From NCBI GenBank assembly GCA_027924585.1, contig BSBM01000436.1, positions 11,756,501 through 11,820,500 on the forward strand: a stretch of 64,000 nt of DNA. The letters run 5' to 3'. A program made the translations under genes and the position numbers. Each line of letters opens with the position of its first letter. Position 1 is the first letter of the stretch. Positions 10,174 through 22,672 of the stretch are shown piece after piece. Under the pieces are notes generated by a model. That model was not told the DNA's origin. It saw only the letters and a list, made by a program, of their open reading frames with translations, and ran no database searches. The DNA is from Larix kaempferi. Its lineage: Eukaryota; Streptophyta; Pinopsida; Pinales; Pinaceae.

Positions 10174-12305
10174 GGATGAAAGTATATCTTTCGTATCTAG
10201 CAAGCAAGGGTCATCCTAAGTGGATTGATGTATATGAATATGCATGTCATTATTTTCTCTTGGATTCCATGATGTAACATATTTATCGAGAAACTCTTTG
10301 CAACATTGATTTAATCTAGGTCTTACCAATTTAATGTTTCCATGTTAGGAGCTCCATCAATCCAAAGGAAGCCATGAATATGTGTAGATCTATGATGTTG
10401 ACATTCATACCTACAAAAATAATGTTAGAGGATTAGAACAAGTGACAAAAATGTAAAGGTTTTGTAGAGACACATACAGGTAGGATATAATGTGTACCTA
10501 TACTAGTAATATGTTGTATGCATGTTTTTTTAAGCATCTCCTCATGGGATATTGAAATATTTTATGTAGTTATGCAACCACAATGTGGGGCCTATCAATG
10601 ATATTATGATTATGCCATTGCTGATGGGATTCCAGGTTAGAAGGGATATCCTCTTGCATAATTACATGCAGGTTTGGCCATTTTTTGTCTGTTGGACTGA
10701 GAGTGAAGAACAATGTAGGGCATTACAACTGTGTGATCGTATTTTTCAACTCACTCTTGCACAGTGTCTAAAATGCTCTAGTCCTTCGTAGATGCACTCT
10801 GAAGTGCATGACATGTTCCAGGAGGTTATCTGTAGGAATTTCTTGTAGATGTGCGTGCAACTTCTCAATTGTAATTGTGTGTTATGCTCTTAGATCTGCT
10901 TCACAAAGAAATTAGTTGTTGCTTGACTCTTGTGGCGCATAATCAAATTGTACAAGTAGTATCTAAAGTGGGGATGACAACCAAATTTGTTGTCATGGTA
11001 TCTCATTAAGTGTACTGCATAACTATCAAGTGGAATTTTATTGATACATGTTTGGCGAGGTAGTGCATCCTGATTTGGGAAAAGAGCTGGAATTTCATGT
11101 CAAATAGACCCTCTATGTTGTACTCATTGATTGGTTATGACCCAATATCTAGCCAAACAAGTATAGTAGGTGGAGCATTGGATGCAACCTGAGCACATTC
11201 TTTGATATTTTCCATTTCTCATTTTGCATTAGGAAATTTGAAGACAAAGTAAGATATTGTTTGTGTTGGCTGGGTAACATTGTAGTTATCCATATTGGGT
11301 ATATTTGAATCTATACATGAGGGAATGTCTATGTCTGTAGAAATAGATTGGAGTTGAGAGGAGACATCAATGCATGATTCTAGAGTGATGAAATTGTATT
11401 GTGGTCAAGTTAAACATCACTATAGTATTTTTAATTTTGTACCTTATAGAGCAATGGATTGATGACATGTGATTTGGTCACATAATAATCATAACATTTA
11501 CCTTTCATTCCATGCCTCCTCACATCCAAGATATCAATAGATGAAAGGTGGCATGGAAGGAAATTTGCAATTTGAACAATTTGTTGGGGGGAACTAATAG
11601 TGTCACCACTGTACTTGTATTGTCCACCATGAGCGTGCTTGACATGCAAAATTGGGCTAACATGAGCAAGAACATTTCTTCAAATTCAGTAAGTATGCAT
11701 AGTATAATGGGTTGGTCACTAGGGTCCATATTAGTCCATTTTGAGAATCGATGGCCATCAGTTTCTCTATGGAATCAATTGGAAATGTGTCCATTGATAT
11801 ATGGATGAGTAAGAATGCCAAGATATGATTCCATACAAGTAATACATGTATGCATTATAGACAAGGAATCAATCTGTTTGTAGAAAGACTGGGTAGCATG
11901 TGGATGGTCATGATGTTGAAGAGTACTTGTTGAAAAATGCAAAAGAGGTTGTTGTTTAGTATGCATTGTAGTCTCTCAAAGTCTCTTTATTCCATATTTC
12001 TTTTCAACATATCTTCTCTTGTGTTCATTTTATTGGACCCTAGATGTAGATGGTTTTGTCCCAATTGGATCAACATCTTTGATTGTGACAATTTCTTTGT
12101 TCCTTTTATCTCTTTTTCTCTTGTTTATTTCTATAGCTTGGACTTTATGTCGATGACTATTGTGTTGGTTCTTACTATGAACCACACACTCTGGAGGTGA
12201 TATATTTGCTAGACCCGTTGGAATGCATTGTTGAAATATATCAGGCATTTGTAGTGATTTTGAGATTCCATAAAACATAGTGTATGTTGGTATTGTTTGG
12301 AGCAA
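10174..12305 (-). pseudogene. Helitron Rep gene, N-terminal and HUH nuclease part
   Basis: It would encode the rolling-circle replication initiator. Minus-strand words in order are a basic tract NKRKRDKRNKE (about 12140), NMDPSDQPIILCILTEFEEM and GGQYKYSGDTIS, LPCHLSSIDILDVRRHG (11730-11500), PTLFFTLSPTDKKWPNLH (about 10720-10670), DRPHIVVA.LHKIFQ, then an STHIHGFLW-like segment near 10380. The HxH of that segment is the HUH metal-binding motif. FLDKYVTSWNPRE follows near 10280. These match the Helitron_like_N and Rep blocks. Stops and frameshifts occur between blocks. A possible short intron near 10400-10500 could not be proven. The gene resumes at 6872 after element C. Confidence 0.85.
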
Positions 12306-12632
12306 GAGGGCATGCTATTTAGGATGAAAATCATTTACCATGATTTCTATTGCAATATGTGAAGTTGCATGTAAGGAAAGCAATGAACAATTTGTTAATA
12401 TATTTCTATATTGCGTATAATTTGTTTGATAACATCTAATTGACACATATAGGAGTAATATTTCTAGAAGATGAAAATTTAATTTTATGATAGGTTGGAT
12501 ATGGATGCATAGGTTTTGAAATATATAAGCTAACTTTATAATATCCACATTTTATTTAAAATGTATATGTACAAAGAAGACCAAAATACAACTTCTTGCT
12601 TCGAAGAAAAACATAACACGTGCCTTCACTAT

Positions 12633-14546
12633 CTAGGCAACATTTTGGGGATAGGCATGTTTTATTTTTGGATTTTTCATGCAATGCATTTTATCACATG
12701 CAATTACAATGTTTATGATTTGTTTATGATTGGAAAATGTTCCTTCATGTATTACTAGTTTGAACAAGTAACTATTAAAGAACAAATTGGAAAACATGTT
12801 TGTGGTATCTTTGGTATTCCCTTCATAGTCATAGTCAAACAAATTCTTAGCAGGTATGCCTATAAGTTGTTTTGCAACATCTTGGAATGCAATTACATCG
12901 ATTTTGCTTGTTATGTATTCAATGTTGAATTGGAAAATGTACCTGCACTCACATTAATAGACATGTTGACTGCATCTTTGGAAATTCTAGACACCATCCT
13001 CAATAGGTGTAAGTTTGTTTTTACAATTTAGGTCTTTAAATACATAAGAGGACATGCAACATACTAACAATTTCCTGTATCCATAGACGCAATAGTTGCC
13101 TCGACTAAAATGTATGTAGGTTCTAGTGCTATACCTATTCCTTCATTTTTAATTTCTGGTAATTTCTTTTGTATGGAAGGATGACCTCCTGAAGCACTGT
13201 GTGTAGATAATGAATGGGATTGGAGGCATGTTCCTGGTTTCTCAAACTAGGCTTTCAAATCCTGAGCTTCTTCGAGATCATGATTGATGTAAATTTGGGA
13301 TGAAAAGTTTGAGGTAATTGATATTTGATTGAAATCTGTTATTTTTACAGCCTTTATAGCAATTATTGGAAAGCTATTTGTGATGGCATATTGCTCTAGA
13401 TTATGTTTATTGCATAAGATCCCCCATAACGTAACCTCTATACTATAACCTGACACATCCTTTAGTTGAAGGGTTCCCTTATGTGTTTCCATTTCATTTT
13501 CCTCATGATGGTTTAAAGGGCTAATGGATATAGCAACTCCAATAATATCAATTATAGAGTTGTTGGTTAGAATTGATAATTCACTAATGGTAGTGAAAAC
13601 GAAGTTATGGTTTTCTATTGAATGTTCATCATGTAAGCAAGCTTCTATGGTGGAGGTAATGCCAAGATTTATTTCCAAGTTAATTTTTAAATGATTGAAT
13701 TTTTTTTTGCAGGTTTGAAGATCCCTTTTGAGATTATATAAACTTTACCAATATCTATGGAAGGATGGAAGTGTGTTGCTTGGATATTAAAGCATGTAAT
13801 ACGTATATAATTTCCTTTAATTTCAATAACATCAAAGCTAAAGACATGGCCAATCCCCTTGAAACTGGTGAAGGTGTGAAGGTCATTTTTTGAAAGGACT
13901 CTGATTTTCAATGTCTATTCCTGTAGGTATGAGATTTAATAGGAGTAATGTTTAGGGGTGTTTTAGATGTTTCTATTGTTTTATTTCTATGAGGACTTAC
14001 TTCTTTGCGCAATAATGGTACACCAATAATATCTGAAGTCAAAGTATGCACTTGTATTCCTCGAACTATAAGAATCGGGCTACAAAACAATGTAAAAAAT
14101 GTACATTTAGCACTTAAATTATTGTGCAAAGAGTGGGTAGTGTAAAATGTGGTTAGTGTGTATGATGTATGTTATTTGGAATGGGATGTGCTAGAGAAAA
14201 AATGGTAGTAGAAAAAAGTAGATAGGTTGAATACAGACTTGTTATTTTGGATAGATTTACAGGTGAAGCTATCTATTTGAACCAAGGATCCAACTTTCCC
14301 TTGAGATGATGTGAAAAACAAGTTGAGACTCGAGTCAAATAAGCTATATATTGTACTATTTCCATCGGATAGGTGTATGGAATAGGGGTTTTCTGAAGTT
14401 GGTTTGAATTCCAAAATTTGTAGAATAGGACTGCAAAGAATCTCCTCATTTCCAATCCTTGTAATAGAGTTCATTGTTAACATTGACGTCATAACTGTAG
14501 ATATGTTTTTCCAGAAAAGCTCAAAACAAGGGTACACAAAATCCAC
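12633..14546 (-). pseudogene. RPA70-like single-stranded DNA-binding protein of the Helitron
   Basis: All four OB-fold regions of the replication protein A large subunit can be followed. The N-domain has SPILQILEFKPTSENPYSIH and LVQIDSFTCKSIQN (14450-14200). A linker with LIVRGIQVHTL lies at 14060. DBD-A has KIRVLSKNDLHTFTSFKGIG and DIGKVYIISKGIFKPA (13910-13700). DBD-B has NSIIDIIGVAISISPL and PIIAIKAVKITDFNQISI (13600-13300). The zinc-binding DBD-C has CKNKLTPIEDGV, CSQHVYECECRYIF-like and VIAFQDVAKQLIGIPAKNLF (13040-12700). The reading frame is nearly intron-free but has several stops and frameshifts. Plant Helitrons commonly carry such genes, and the Rep gene follows on the same strand, so this is read as Helitron cargo and not the cellular RPA1. 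Confidence 0.85.
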
Positions 14547-14633
14547 CTAAAAAAATAGTGTTTTATCAATGTATTAAGCTATATATATATATATCATAGC
14601 AAAGAAATAAATATATTTTTTGAAGTATGTCTA

Positions 14634-15474
14634 TGTTGGCTCAAACCCAGTCGACAGGGGTTCCCATCACTGTCGACACCAACCCACCACGATCTCCCTG
14701 AGCACCGACCTAGACAGGTTTTACCCCATCCAGCAACACCTGCGGAACATATGAGGTCTCACCTGAGATGTTCAAGGGAGAGTCGACGGAACCATGTTTC
14801 CGCCGAATGAAGGAGGATGGTTGCAGCTCAATCACTTAAACTTACTGCGACATTACAGAAGTAGATCTATGCATTTAACTTCGACATCGATTATAGTCAT
14901 AGCATCATTCAACAGAAATATTCATTGTAGCAAATAAAATAGCAAAGAATTAATTACAGCAAGAAAATATTGCAACATGCATTACCATAAGAGAACAGAA
15001 TATACACAGGGATTTCACGAAACAGCTCTGTCATATCATATTAACTCCGCAAAATCTAGATACAATATCTCCGCAAAACACAGATCTCGCAGATAACTCT
15101 TGATCTCCAATTACAGACACATGTATTCCTTAAAATCCTATTATCCAACACATACAACTCTATGACTTTATATAGGCTTCCACCTTTACATTGCTTGTCC
15201 ACTTACTAACAACTTCCTAACCGACACTTTGAGCCTATGACCCAAGATCTAACTAACATGGTCCAACATGAACCAAAAATAAATGACATCTTCCAACCCA
15301 AAACTAACTGACATGGTCCAAAATGACCCAAAAACCCGCGTACCGCGGTACAATTGACCAAAATTACATAAAATATTCTCCTTTGCACCCAGCTTTCTGC
15401 CTTCCGTGATACCTTGTAACTTGTCGCAGCATCCGCAATGTTGCGATGCTAAATTACCAAACTACCTACCAACA
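14634..15474 (-). repeat. 3' LTR of element G1 (841 bp)
   Basis: Begins TGTTGGCTCAAACCC and ends CTACCAACA, giving a six-base terminal inversion. The first 605 bases match 23533-24138 and 34472-35077. Confidence 0.85.
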
Positions 15475-15485
15475 AGCCCCCAACA
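15475..15485 (-). other. Polypurine tract of element G1
   Basis: The minus strand reads TGTTGGGGGCT directly before the LTR start TGTTGGTAG. Element H has a similar tract at 38933-38943. Confidence 0.75.
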
Positions 15486-16639
15486 CAATCTTGTGGCTCG
15501 CCCTCGAGCCACGTCAGCAGGACATGGTGTACTCGAACTCTGCTATGGCTGAACTATGTTTCTGCAATTGATCTTGCTATCTGGATCGCACGGTGTTGTC
15601 CTGCTCATTCTGCTACACAGATCGTCGACTCGCTGTCATGTACTGCTCACCCAAAAGTGGTCATCCCCTGGCTTGTTGTCATGTACCTCTCAAACTCATC
15701 CTCCAGTCTCAAGGAATCGGGTGTAGATGGAGAAGAAGTTTACGAATAGCACCGAGGTGGGAAACAGGCCAACAGCTCCGGCACATCTATTTCGCACCTG
15801 TAAGCACATACTATGGGGACCAGGGGGCTACCAACCCCATCCTTTTTGTGGTCACAGGGACCACGAAGCTTCGAACTATCACCACCTGCCTAGACATATT
15901 GGAAGGTACTTAATGCTTGTAACACCCGAGTGTCTGCGGCGCGGCTTGCTCCAGGCGCTCATGCATACTCGTCGTTCAGGCCCTTAGCGCACCTGGTGTG
16001 CTACCACACGAAATGAAGTGGATCACTTCCACGGCCTCCTTGGAATTCCTAACTTAGCGAGATGCCTGACCCTCTCGCAGCATAACTACCTCTCAACTGG
16101 AATTACCTTTGTGCTCTGCTATCCTATGGTGCCTATATTTATACATCGCCTTCGTCCGGTCGTCTGCCTCGACAATATTTTGCACAACCCGTTCACGTAA
16201 GATGCTAGTCATATCATTTTGTTGTTCTTTGTGAGTATGAACCAAACTTCTGACATGCGGCGTGGAAACCATACTACCGCCGGCTGCCATTCCTTTCAAA
16301 GTGTACAAACCATCACCCAAGTGCCATCGGCCATGCTGCCACGGTGTACTCTTCATGCCAAATGTACGTGCTTCTAGCGGAAATCCAAGCCGACTAAACA
16401 ATCATACCTGCCAAAAGAAAAAGTTTTGTTTGCTAATGATTCATAACGATTCCTGATTTGACCCAGTCACGACCATGCTACTGTCGCGGACTACTCCTAA
16501 CTTACGGCAAAAGCTTCCCTGCCTGCGCATTCCTGTGCCTTTCGGTGCGCCATCCTGCGAATCAGGCATTGCTTTTCTCCAAGCCCGACTGATAGGGTTT
16601 CAACCTACTGCCATTAATCAACTTTGGGGGCATCACTCC
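15486..16639 (-). other. 3' untranslated region of G1, no recognised gene
   Basis: About 1.15 kb separates the integrase end from the purine tract. A minus-strand frame at 16401-16093 (102 codons) and a plus-strand frame at 15593-15913 (106 codons) are open, but neither has a recognisable domain or a conserved partner in this window. The minus-strand frame might be the tail of a 3' ORF. Nothing further can be supported. Confidence 0.5.
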
Positions 16640-17980
16640 GTCCAACTGCTACAACTGTACTATGCCTCCTGAGGTTATGCAAGTGATGAGATATGGACCA
16701 AGCCAATAAATCTGCAACTTTCCTGGGTGTTTCATAAACTTGTTGTCATACAACAGCACCAAGTCACCCTGCTGAAATTGTTTGTTTTTTATGTGGCGAT
16801 CATGCCAAGCCTTCTAGCGATCTTTCTCCACACTCTGGTGGAATTCTAAAATGAAGCAATTTTCTTCCATTTGCACTAACTGCGCTAGATGTTCTTCTAA
16901 TTCCACTACAGTATCCAAACCTGTTGTTACCACTATGCGTAGACTCGGAACGATGTATTCCATAGGCATAATCGCCTCTTTCCCGTAAACCAACTTGAAT
17001 GGTGTCTGTCCTATCAACTGTTTACATGTGGTTCGATATGCCCACAACACTGTTGGGATTTTTACATCCCAGTCATCGCAGTTCACATTGCACACCTTTG
17101 TCAATGCATGTTCCAATATCTTGTTGAAATCCTCCACCATGCCATTTTCCTGGGGATGATAGGGTGTACTCTTCTTGTGTTGTATCTGCAACTCCTCAGT
17201 CAATGCGTTGATGGTGCGATTGAGAAAGTGGCTGCCTTGATCACTCAACAATATCTTGGGGAAGCTGAATCGAGTGACAATGTTGTCGAATAGGAACCGC
17301 ACAGCAGTGGCCGCAAAACAATCAATGACTGGTGCAGTCTCTGCCCATCTAGTCAAATAATATGTCACTGTGATGATGTATCTTGCACCAGTGCGCTTCC
17401 CAAGTGGTTTGATTGGGCCTACAAAATCCACTTCCCATTTGTCAAATGGCTACAGTGTTAGTTGAGGCATCAGCAGCATCTCATCCCTCTCGGATGGCTT
17501 TCCGGTTCGCTAACAAACATCGCAGGACCGCATATAGTCTGTCACATCATTATGCAGCGTGGGCCACTAGAGTCCCGTACGAAGCACCTTCCTGGAAGTC
17601 GTACGACCGCCATAGTGTCGTCCAGCCACTCCTGCATGCGCTTCTACCAAGATTGGTCCCTGCTCATGAGGAAAAACTCACCGCTGCAATATCTCATCTG
17701 CGCCCATCTTGTATAACTCTCCTGCGATTAGATGGAAATCTGTAGCCTTGACCAAGAGTTGCTTCTTTTGGCTAGTGATGAGCTCCTCTGGTGCGGTACC
17801 TGTTACCCAAAACTGAATTATTTCTTCAAAATAGCCATTAGCTACTTTAACCTTAAAAAGTTGCGCATTAGGAAACCCATCTTCAATGTTAGTTGGCTCC
17901 TCTCCTATCTCAATCCACGACATAAGATTAGGGCCAGCATTCAATGCCCTGGTTTCATAATCACTTCAAAATCGAACTCC
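16640..17980 (-). pseudogene. Integrase of element G1
   Basis: It would insert the cDNA copy into the genome. From N to C on the minus strand the parts are as follows. A linker lies at 17944-17678. The zinc-binding HHCC region has EAHAGVAGRHYGG, then WPTLH and SCDVC (17650-17500). The catalytic core begins [20 protein letters not shown] at 17431 and carries the second aspartate in LLSDQGSHF and the glutamate in [16 protein letters not shown], so the DD35E residues are present. The C-terminal chain KAWHDRHIKNKQFQQGDLVL and LNGSRLKPY-like words extend to about 16640. Core codons 17431-16814 are open for 205 residues, but stops lie before and after. The residues '[11 protein letters not shown]' are typical of plant Ty3/gypsy. 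Confidence 0.85.
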
Positions 17981-19260
17981 TAAAAAAGAAGTATCCATCG
18001 ACATATCTTCCCCCCCAACACAGGCTTATTGACCAGGTATTTCAATGCAGAATGGTCGGTGAACATCTTAAAATGTCCTCCTAATAAGTAATGTCGAAAC
18101 TTCTGCAGCGCATACACCATCGCCAGGCCTTCCCTCTCCGTAGTGGTATAGTTTCTTTCTGATGAAGACAACTTTCGACTTGCGAAAGCAATGGGGTGAT
18201 ATAGATCCCCCTCTCCTGGCTAGGAAAGCACCACTCCCAGCGCGATCGATGATGCATCGATGTGGACATTAAATTCCTTACTCCAGTCTGGAAATACCAG
18301 TATCGACGCCAAAGCCATATTAGCCTTCAGGGTCTCAAAACTATCTTGACATTTAGGGCTCCACTGAAATACCGCATCTTTCTTCAATATCTTCTCCATA
18401 GGGGCGGTGATCGCTGCATAACCTCTGATGAACTTGCGATAATACCTAGTATATCCCAATGTTGCTCGCAGTTTCTTGACATTAGTTGGCGGGGTTAAGC
18501 TCAAAATGAGCAGAATGTTTGCTAGATTGACTAACAACCCCTGCTTGCACACAATGTGACCCAGTAGTATGCCAAACGGTGCACAAAAAATGCACTTCTT
18601 CAAGTTCAGCAATATCTGATGTTGTCGATAGCGCTCTAGCATCAACTGCAGGTTTTCCAAATGATCGCGGACCAAACCATAGACCATCCAGTTGTCCATG
18701 TATACCTGCAAAAATTTCTGAATAAAATCCTTGAATGTTGCAACGACAACTCGCGAAAATATTGCAGGTGCATTCTTCAACCCAAACGGCATTACTGTGT
18801 ACTGAAAACAGCCCCATTTTGTCACAAAAGTCATCTTGTGATGGTCTTCTTTTGCAATGTGGATCTAATGATATCCCGAGAACCCATCTATGAAATAATA
18901 TTACATCTCCTAGCCACCAATGCCTTCAAGCACCTCATCAGTAAATGTGGTCGGAAAGGGATCGTGCAAGCAAGCGTCTTTCAATTTCCGCAAATCAACA
19001 CAAATGTGCACCTCGCCGGTCTTCTTGTCCTGCACCACCATAGGACTGATCCACTCTGACTCCTCAACTGGTTTAATGATACCAGCATCCAACATGCGAT
19101 CAAGTTCTACCTTGACCCTCTCCTTATGGCACGGATTCAGCCGGTAGGGTCACTGCCGGATCGGTTTAGCATCTGGTTTCAACGGGATCTTCATCTCCCT
19201 TAAATCGCCCAAAATACCTTTCATTTTAGAGAAATTCATAGGAAATAGGTCTTGGAATTC
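17980..19260 (-). pseudogene. Reverse transcriptase and RNase H of element G1
   Basis: The RT begins with DAGIIKPVEESEWISPMVVQ and ICVDLRKLKDAC (19095-18910), then a short damaged stretch and an open segment of 204 codons (18834-18220). That segment has FGLKNAPAIFSRV, the catalytic box YMDNW at 18702-18688, LLGHIVCKQG, and TLGYTRYYRKFIRGYA. RNase H follows with FNVHIDASSIALGVVL and NYTTTEREGLAMVYALQKFR and FTDHSALKYLVNKP (18171-17980). The second catalytic aspartate of the usual YxDD is an asparagine (GAC to AAC), so the enzyme is inactive even where the frame is open. Upstream (19260-19100) lies a linker with NLLHEFQDLFPMNFSKMKGI. Confidence 0.9.
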
Positions 19261-19269
19261 ATGCAGCAA

Positions 19270-20200
19270 GTTAGTGACCTTTCCCATCATCTCATCATCC
19301 CAAAAATTTCCAACAGACGCAAACTTGGGAGTGGTCTCCGTCCCAATATTGATCTTGCGAAGCTTGAAGGGCTAGTTGATCGGATCACTTGGCGCATCAG
19401 GTGCTACAACATCGTGGCTTCCTTCAGATTCCAGAATATTGACATTCCGCGGATCATCACCGTCTTCAAGCACATCATTGATATTATAACATTCCATCAT
19501 GGATTGCATCTAACAGTGCATATGCGGATCCGCAGGATATGCTATGGGAACCACCTTCAGGACCACATCGCGGATGAGCTGCAAAGCATTATTAACATCA
19601 GGGTTGGCATCTGCGAAGCTGATGGTGTGAGTGAAACACACTGTCAACTCCAACCAAGTAGTGATTTATCCCCATAATTCTGCTGCAGTATACCATGATC
19701 AAGGCATTTCCTCCAAAGTATGGATAAATGCATGGACCCGCTCATCTCTTGGTCGCGATGCCCATAATGTCTGACACTCCATCAAATGACCTCCAGGGTG
19801 ATGCCAACCATCATATTTCCCTGAATGGTAAACCTCGGTATCGCCGAAGAGAACCATCATCAATCTCCTACATTGCGACCATTCGTCGATTGATTTCTTA
19901 TGTGTCACCCACCAGCATGCTAGAGTAGCCTTCAGTGCTTCCTCCAATGCCAGCAGTCGCTGTGATTCGGAAACTCTTTCCTCGAACTCCACCAAAAATT
20001 TAGACAAACCAGGCAGCCCCTCGTATACTGGTAGTGTAATTGTTTCAGTCGCAACGTGGCATAACGACTGCATGACTAACCCGCATTTGCGGAGTGACAC
20101 CTCATGCAAGCGGTTCTGCCAATGTTCTAACGCATCATCAGAGTCGGAAGACATAGAGCTTTCGCTGCGCCATTCCAGCTCACCGTTGGTAGTCGAATGA
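19270..20200 (-). pseudogene. Second gag-like domain between protease and RT (G1)
   Basis: Downstream of the protease in the same frame lies a segment that looks like a capsid domain. It has LPVYEGLPGLSKFLVEFEER (about 20030), ATLACWWVTHKKSIDEWSQC, and FIHTLEEMP (19700). It continues past a stop as SWYTAAELWG, ADANPDVNNALQLIRDV and an acidic spacer toward RT. The tryptophan pair and the 'FIHTL..MP.SWY' pattern are gag-like. The main gag of this element lies elsewhere (20713-22672), so the domain is additional. I recall similar arrangements in other plant gypsy elements, but cannot verify this here. Its role (structural, or a spacer) is unknown. Confidence 0.65.
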
Positions 20201-20664
20201 ACATAATCTTTGAAAATATTGAATGCATGGTCCCATCCACTAGGATCTTCGTCCTTCACTTCCTCAATGTATCTACGTCCTCCAGCCAGATCCAATGGGG
20301 CTTTAACTCTGAGATTGCAGTTTTCGAAAGTCATCATCTGCCGCTTGAAGTTGATTACCACTCCACTGTCATTATCCCATCCAATTCCCAGCAACGCGAG
20401 ATAAGAGCTTCCTCCTTCAACCACTTCAATGACATCAAAGTCAGCATAGGTCTTCATGCCCTCAATGTCCACCACCAGACATGGAACTCTCCCAATCGGT
20501 GTCACCTTAGCGTGATTAGCTAACCATAGTTGTATAGGAGACCAGTTCAATGGGGGGATCCCCATTTTTTGCCATGCCTGCTTGGTTAAGATGTTGACAT
20601 CCGAACCAAGATCCAGAATACTTGAATCAACATCATAGTCCCCAATTTGAATGTTCATCTGCAT
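20200..20664 (-). pseudogene. Aspartic protease of element G1
   Basis: It would cleave the gag-pol polyprotein. The start region is MQMNIQIGDYDVDSSILDLG with the active-site box DLGSDVNIL at about 20620-20590, followed by QLWLANHAKVTPIGRVPCLV and a flap-like ALLGIGWDNDSGVVINF. The active site has DLG where retroviral-type proteases need DTG or DSG, so catalysis is probably lost. The frame is open for 321 codons to 19699 and includes the following gag-like domain. Confidence 0.8.
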
Positions 20665-20712
20665 ATCCTTACCTGTCTTCCACCGCTGTAACGAATTTAC
20701 CGCAGATTCTTG

Positions 20713-22672
20713 TCATCCCTTTGGAAGTCGCGCCAACAACTCCTCAATCTTAGCTAAAGTAGCAAGATCCCTTGCCAATAATAAGCAGCTCTCAAAAAAA
20801 ATTTGCAAAGTTCCAGACAGCGACGATAGACCTTCCTCTGAAGTAGCATCAAAAATAGGGGGCATGTCACAGATAATAGCTTTACCGCGATCTTGGTCCA
20901 TCACACGAAGTGCCTGAAAGAATGTATCACGTTCGGACTCAATATCAAATGACACCTTCTTTTTCCCTGCCAACTGAATGAGCGGTTGTGAGCTATCCCC
21001 TCCGGTCGTTGCACCTCCACGAGTGATAACTGTGACAGCCGCATCTTGTGGCCTTGGCTCCACAGAAATTGTTGCAATACTCGCACCCTGATTCTGGTTC
21101 AACGGTGGATTCCCTGGTTGGTTCAGATTCGGATTAGCATTCTGGTTTGGGCATTGGTTCTGGTCTTGCGTCAGTTGCTGTACTTGATTATGTGCGGGTT
21201 GTTGTGCCTAAGGCTGATTCTGCAACTATGGAATATTCCCTACTTGCCATCATACAATCAACTATGGGCAGTTCTCTATTGTATGATCTGTAACAAAACA
21301 AAACGTACATTGCGTTTGCAACAGTGGGAAATCTCGCTAGTAATGTCCCCATACCGCGTAGTGATAGCACTGAACAGGTCCGTGACCTCCTCGTCCTCCT
21401 CCATGACCAAATCCTCCACCTCATCCTCCCTGGTATCCTCCACGGAATCCTCCCCGTGGTTGGTACTACAGTTGATTGTACTGTTGCTACATAGGATTTG
21501 GTTGCATGCCTTGTCCTTGTTGCGCATACTGCGGTTTCTAAACGTACTATGGCTGTTGTGGAGCCATTTGCATCAGAGCATATTGCGACATAAACTGTTG
21601 TGTTTACTACTGCTGTACAAACTGCACCTGCGGTTGAGGTGGTGGCTGGACTACCTGTGGGTGTGGTTGCGGTTGTTGTACGGCACACTGGTCGTCCTTC
21701 ACATAGAATGCGTCATACGTTCTCTCATGTAGCAACCCATATGCATGACAATCTTTGTCTTCGTGACCTATATATTTACATAATGTATAATACAGATTCA
21801 TCATTTTTGTGACCATCTTCTACATGTATTGGCATTCCTCATGGTGGTGCCCATATACCTGACCAACGCAACACCATGGCATGCCACTGCCACTCAACGG
21901 ATTCGGTGCTCCTGAAACCAAATAATTGCGGAAGTCCAGGAAATTATCCTTAGTATGTCCTTCTCCTCGACATCGTGTACACCATACTTCTTCACGCTGC
22001 TCCTTTCCCTTCTTAAGATCTTGCAGCTATGGTTAGATTAGCCAGCTAAGTCTGAATCTGCAACATCCCAACTGCGTTTTCACCAATTGGTGACACTTCC
22101 AACCACATTGCAATCTCCAGAGTTTCTTTGGGGATTGTAATGTTCTGTTGCATCAGCGGTAGTCAAATGTGCGGAAGCAGTGCCATGATGAACCATTCTT
22201 TATGTTGGACAGTGCTCATATCAAAACTAACCCTCGCCGTCAGTGTTTTAAATCGCTGGTCAAAGTCCCACACTGTTTCATTGGGGTACTGCTTAATTTC
22301 TTTCAGCTCTGTAATGTACTGTGCTTTCGACTTGGGTTTCTTGAATTCTGCGATCAATCCGTTCCTGATACCATCCAGCGTCTTCTATGGAGCTCCTATA
22401 GGGACTAGAACAAAATTCATAAACCAATCTAATGCGCAACCTCGTAGAGTTGTCGCTCACTGTCCTTTCTTAGCATTATCATCAATAATCTGCTTTATGG
22501 TCCATACCGCTTCACATAAAAACCAATACTGTTCTGGGTTATCTGTCCCATTTCCATGGAACAGTGGTAACTTCGCATCCTTTCCCGCCATTCTGGGATT
22601 CCTTCCTGCAGTTGTTGAACTACTAGAGATAAAGTTTTGTTGACACGGTGGTGTCGAGGTTGTGTTTCTCAC
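20713..22672 (-). pseudogene. gag of element G1 with several zinc knuckles
   Basis: A capsid segment with LPLFHGNGTDNPEQYWFLCE (22590), GLIAEFKKPKSKAQYITELK and FDQRFKTLTARVSFDMSTVQ (22357-22200) is followed by CCHC-like blocks. One is LYYTLCKYIGHEDKDCHAYG near 21790. Another, near 21340-21240, reads like QCYHYAVWGHY then QCTFC...DHTIENCP. Between them is a proline/glutamine-rich stretch (21700-21600) and a glycine-rich stretch. The C-terminal part (21102-20713) is open for 129 codons with KKKVSFDIESERDTFFQALR. Several stops interrupt the frame. Multiple knuckles are usual for this kind of plant gypsy gag. Confidence 0.85.

Larger units (their letters stand above)
6018..14633 (-). mobile_element. 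Decayed Helitron with RPA70-like and Rep/HUH genes, both ends missing
   Basis: On the minus strand an RPA70-like gene (14546-12633) is followed by a Helitron Rep gene (12305-10174), which continues after an inserted copia element at 6872-6018. That combination is diagnostic for plant Helitrons. The downstream end, including the helicase, is replaced at 6017 by element B. The upstream end is cut at 14634 by element G1. The 5'-TC and 3'-CTRR/hairpin termini are therefore not visible. Stops and frameshifts throughout show that it is old. The family call is strong because many separate Rep motifs occur in the right order on both sides of the copia insertion. Confidence 0.85.

Noticed and set aside
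12633-14546. Cellular RPA1 gene
   Set aside because: Multiple stops, nearly intron-free, strong divergence, and direct linkage to a Helitron Rep gene on the same strand.
15593-15913. 106-codon plus-strand frame in the G1 3' region
   Set aside because: Antisense to G1, no domain, no conserved partner in the window.
21046-21732. 228-codon plus-strand frame
   Set aside because: Leucine-rich shadow of the glutamine/glycine-rich G1 gag on the other strand.
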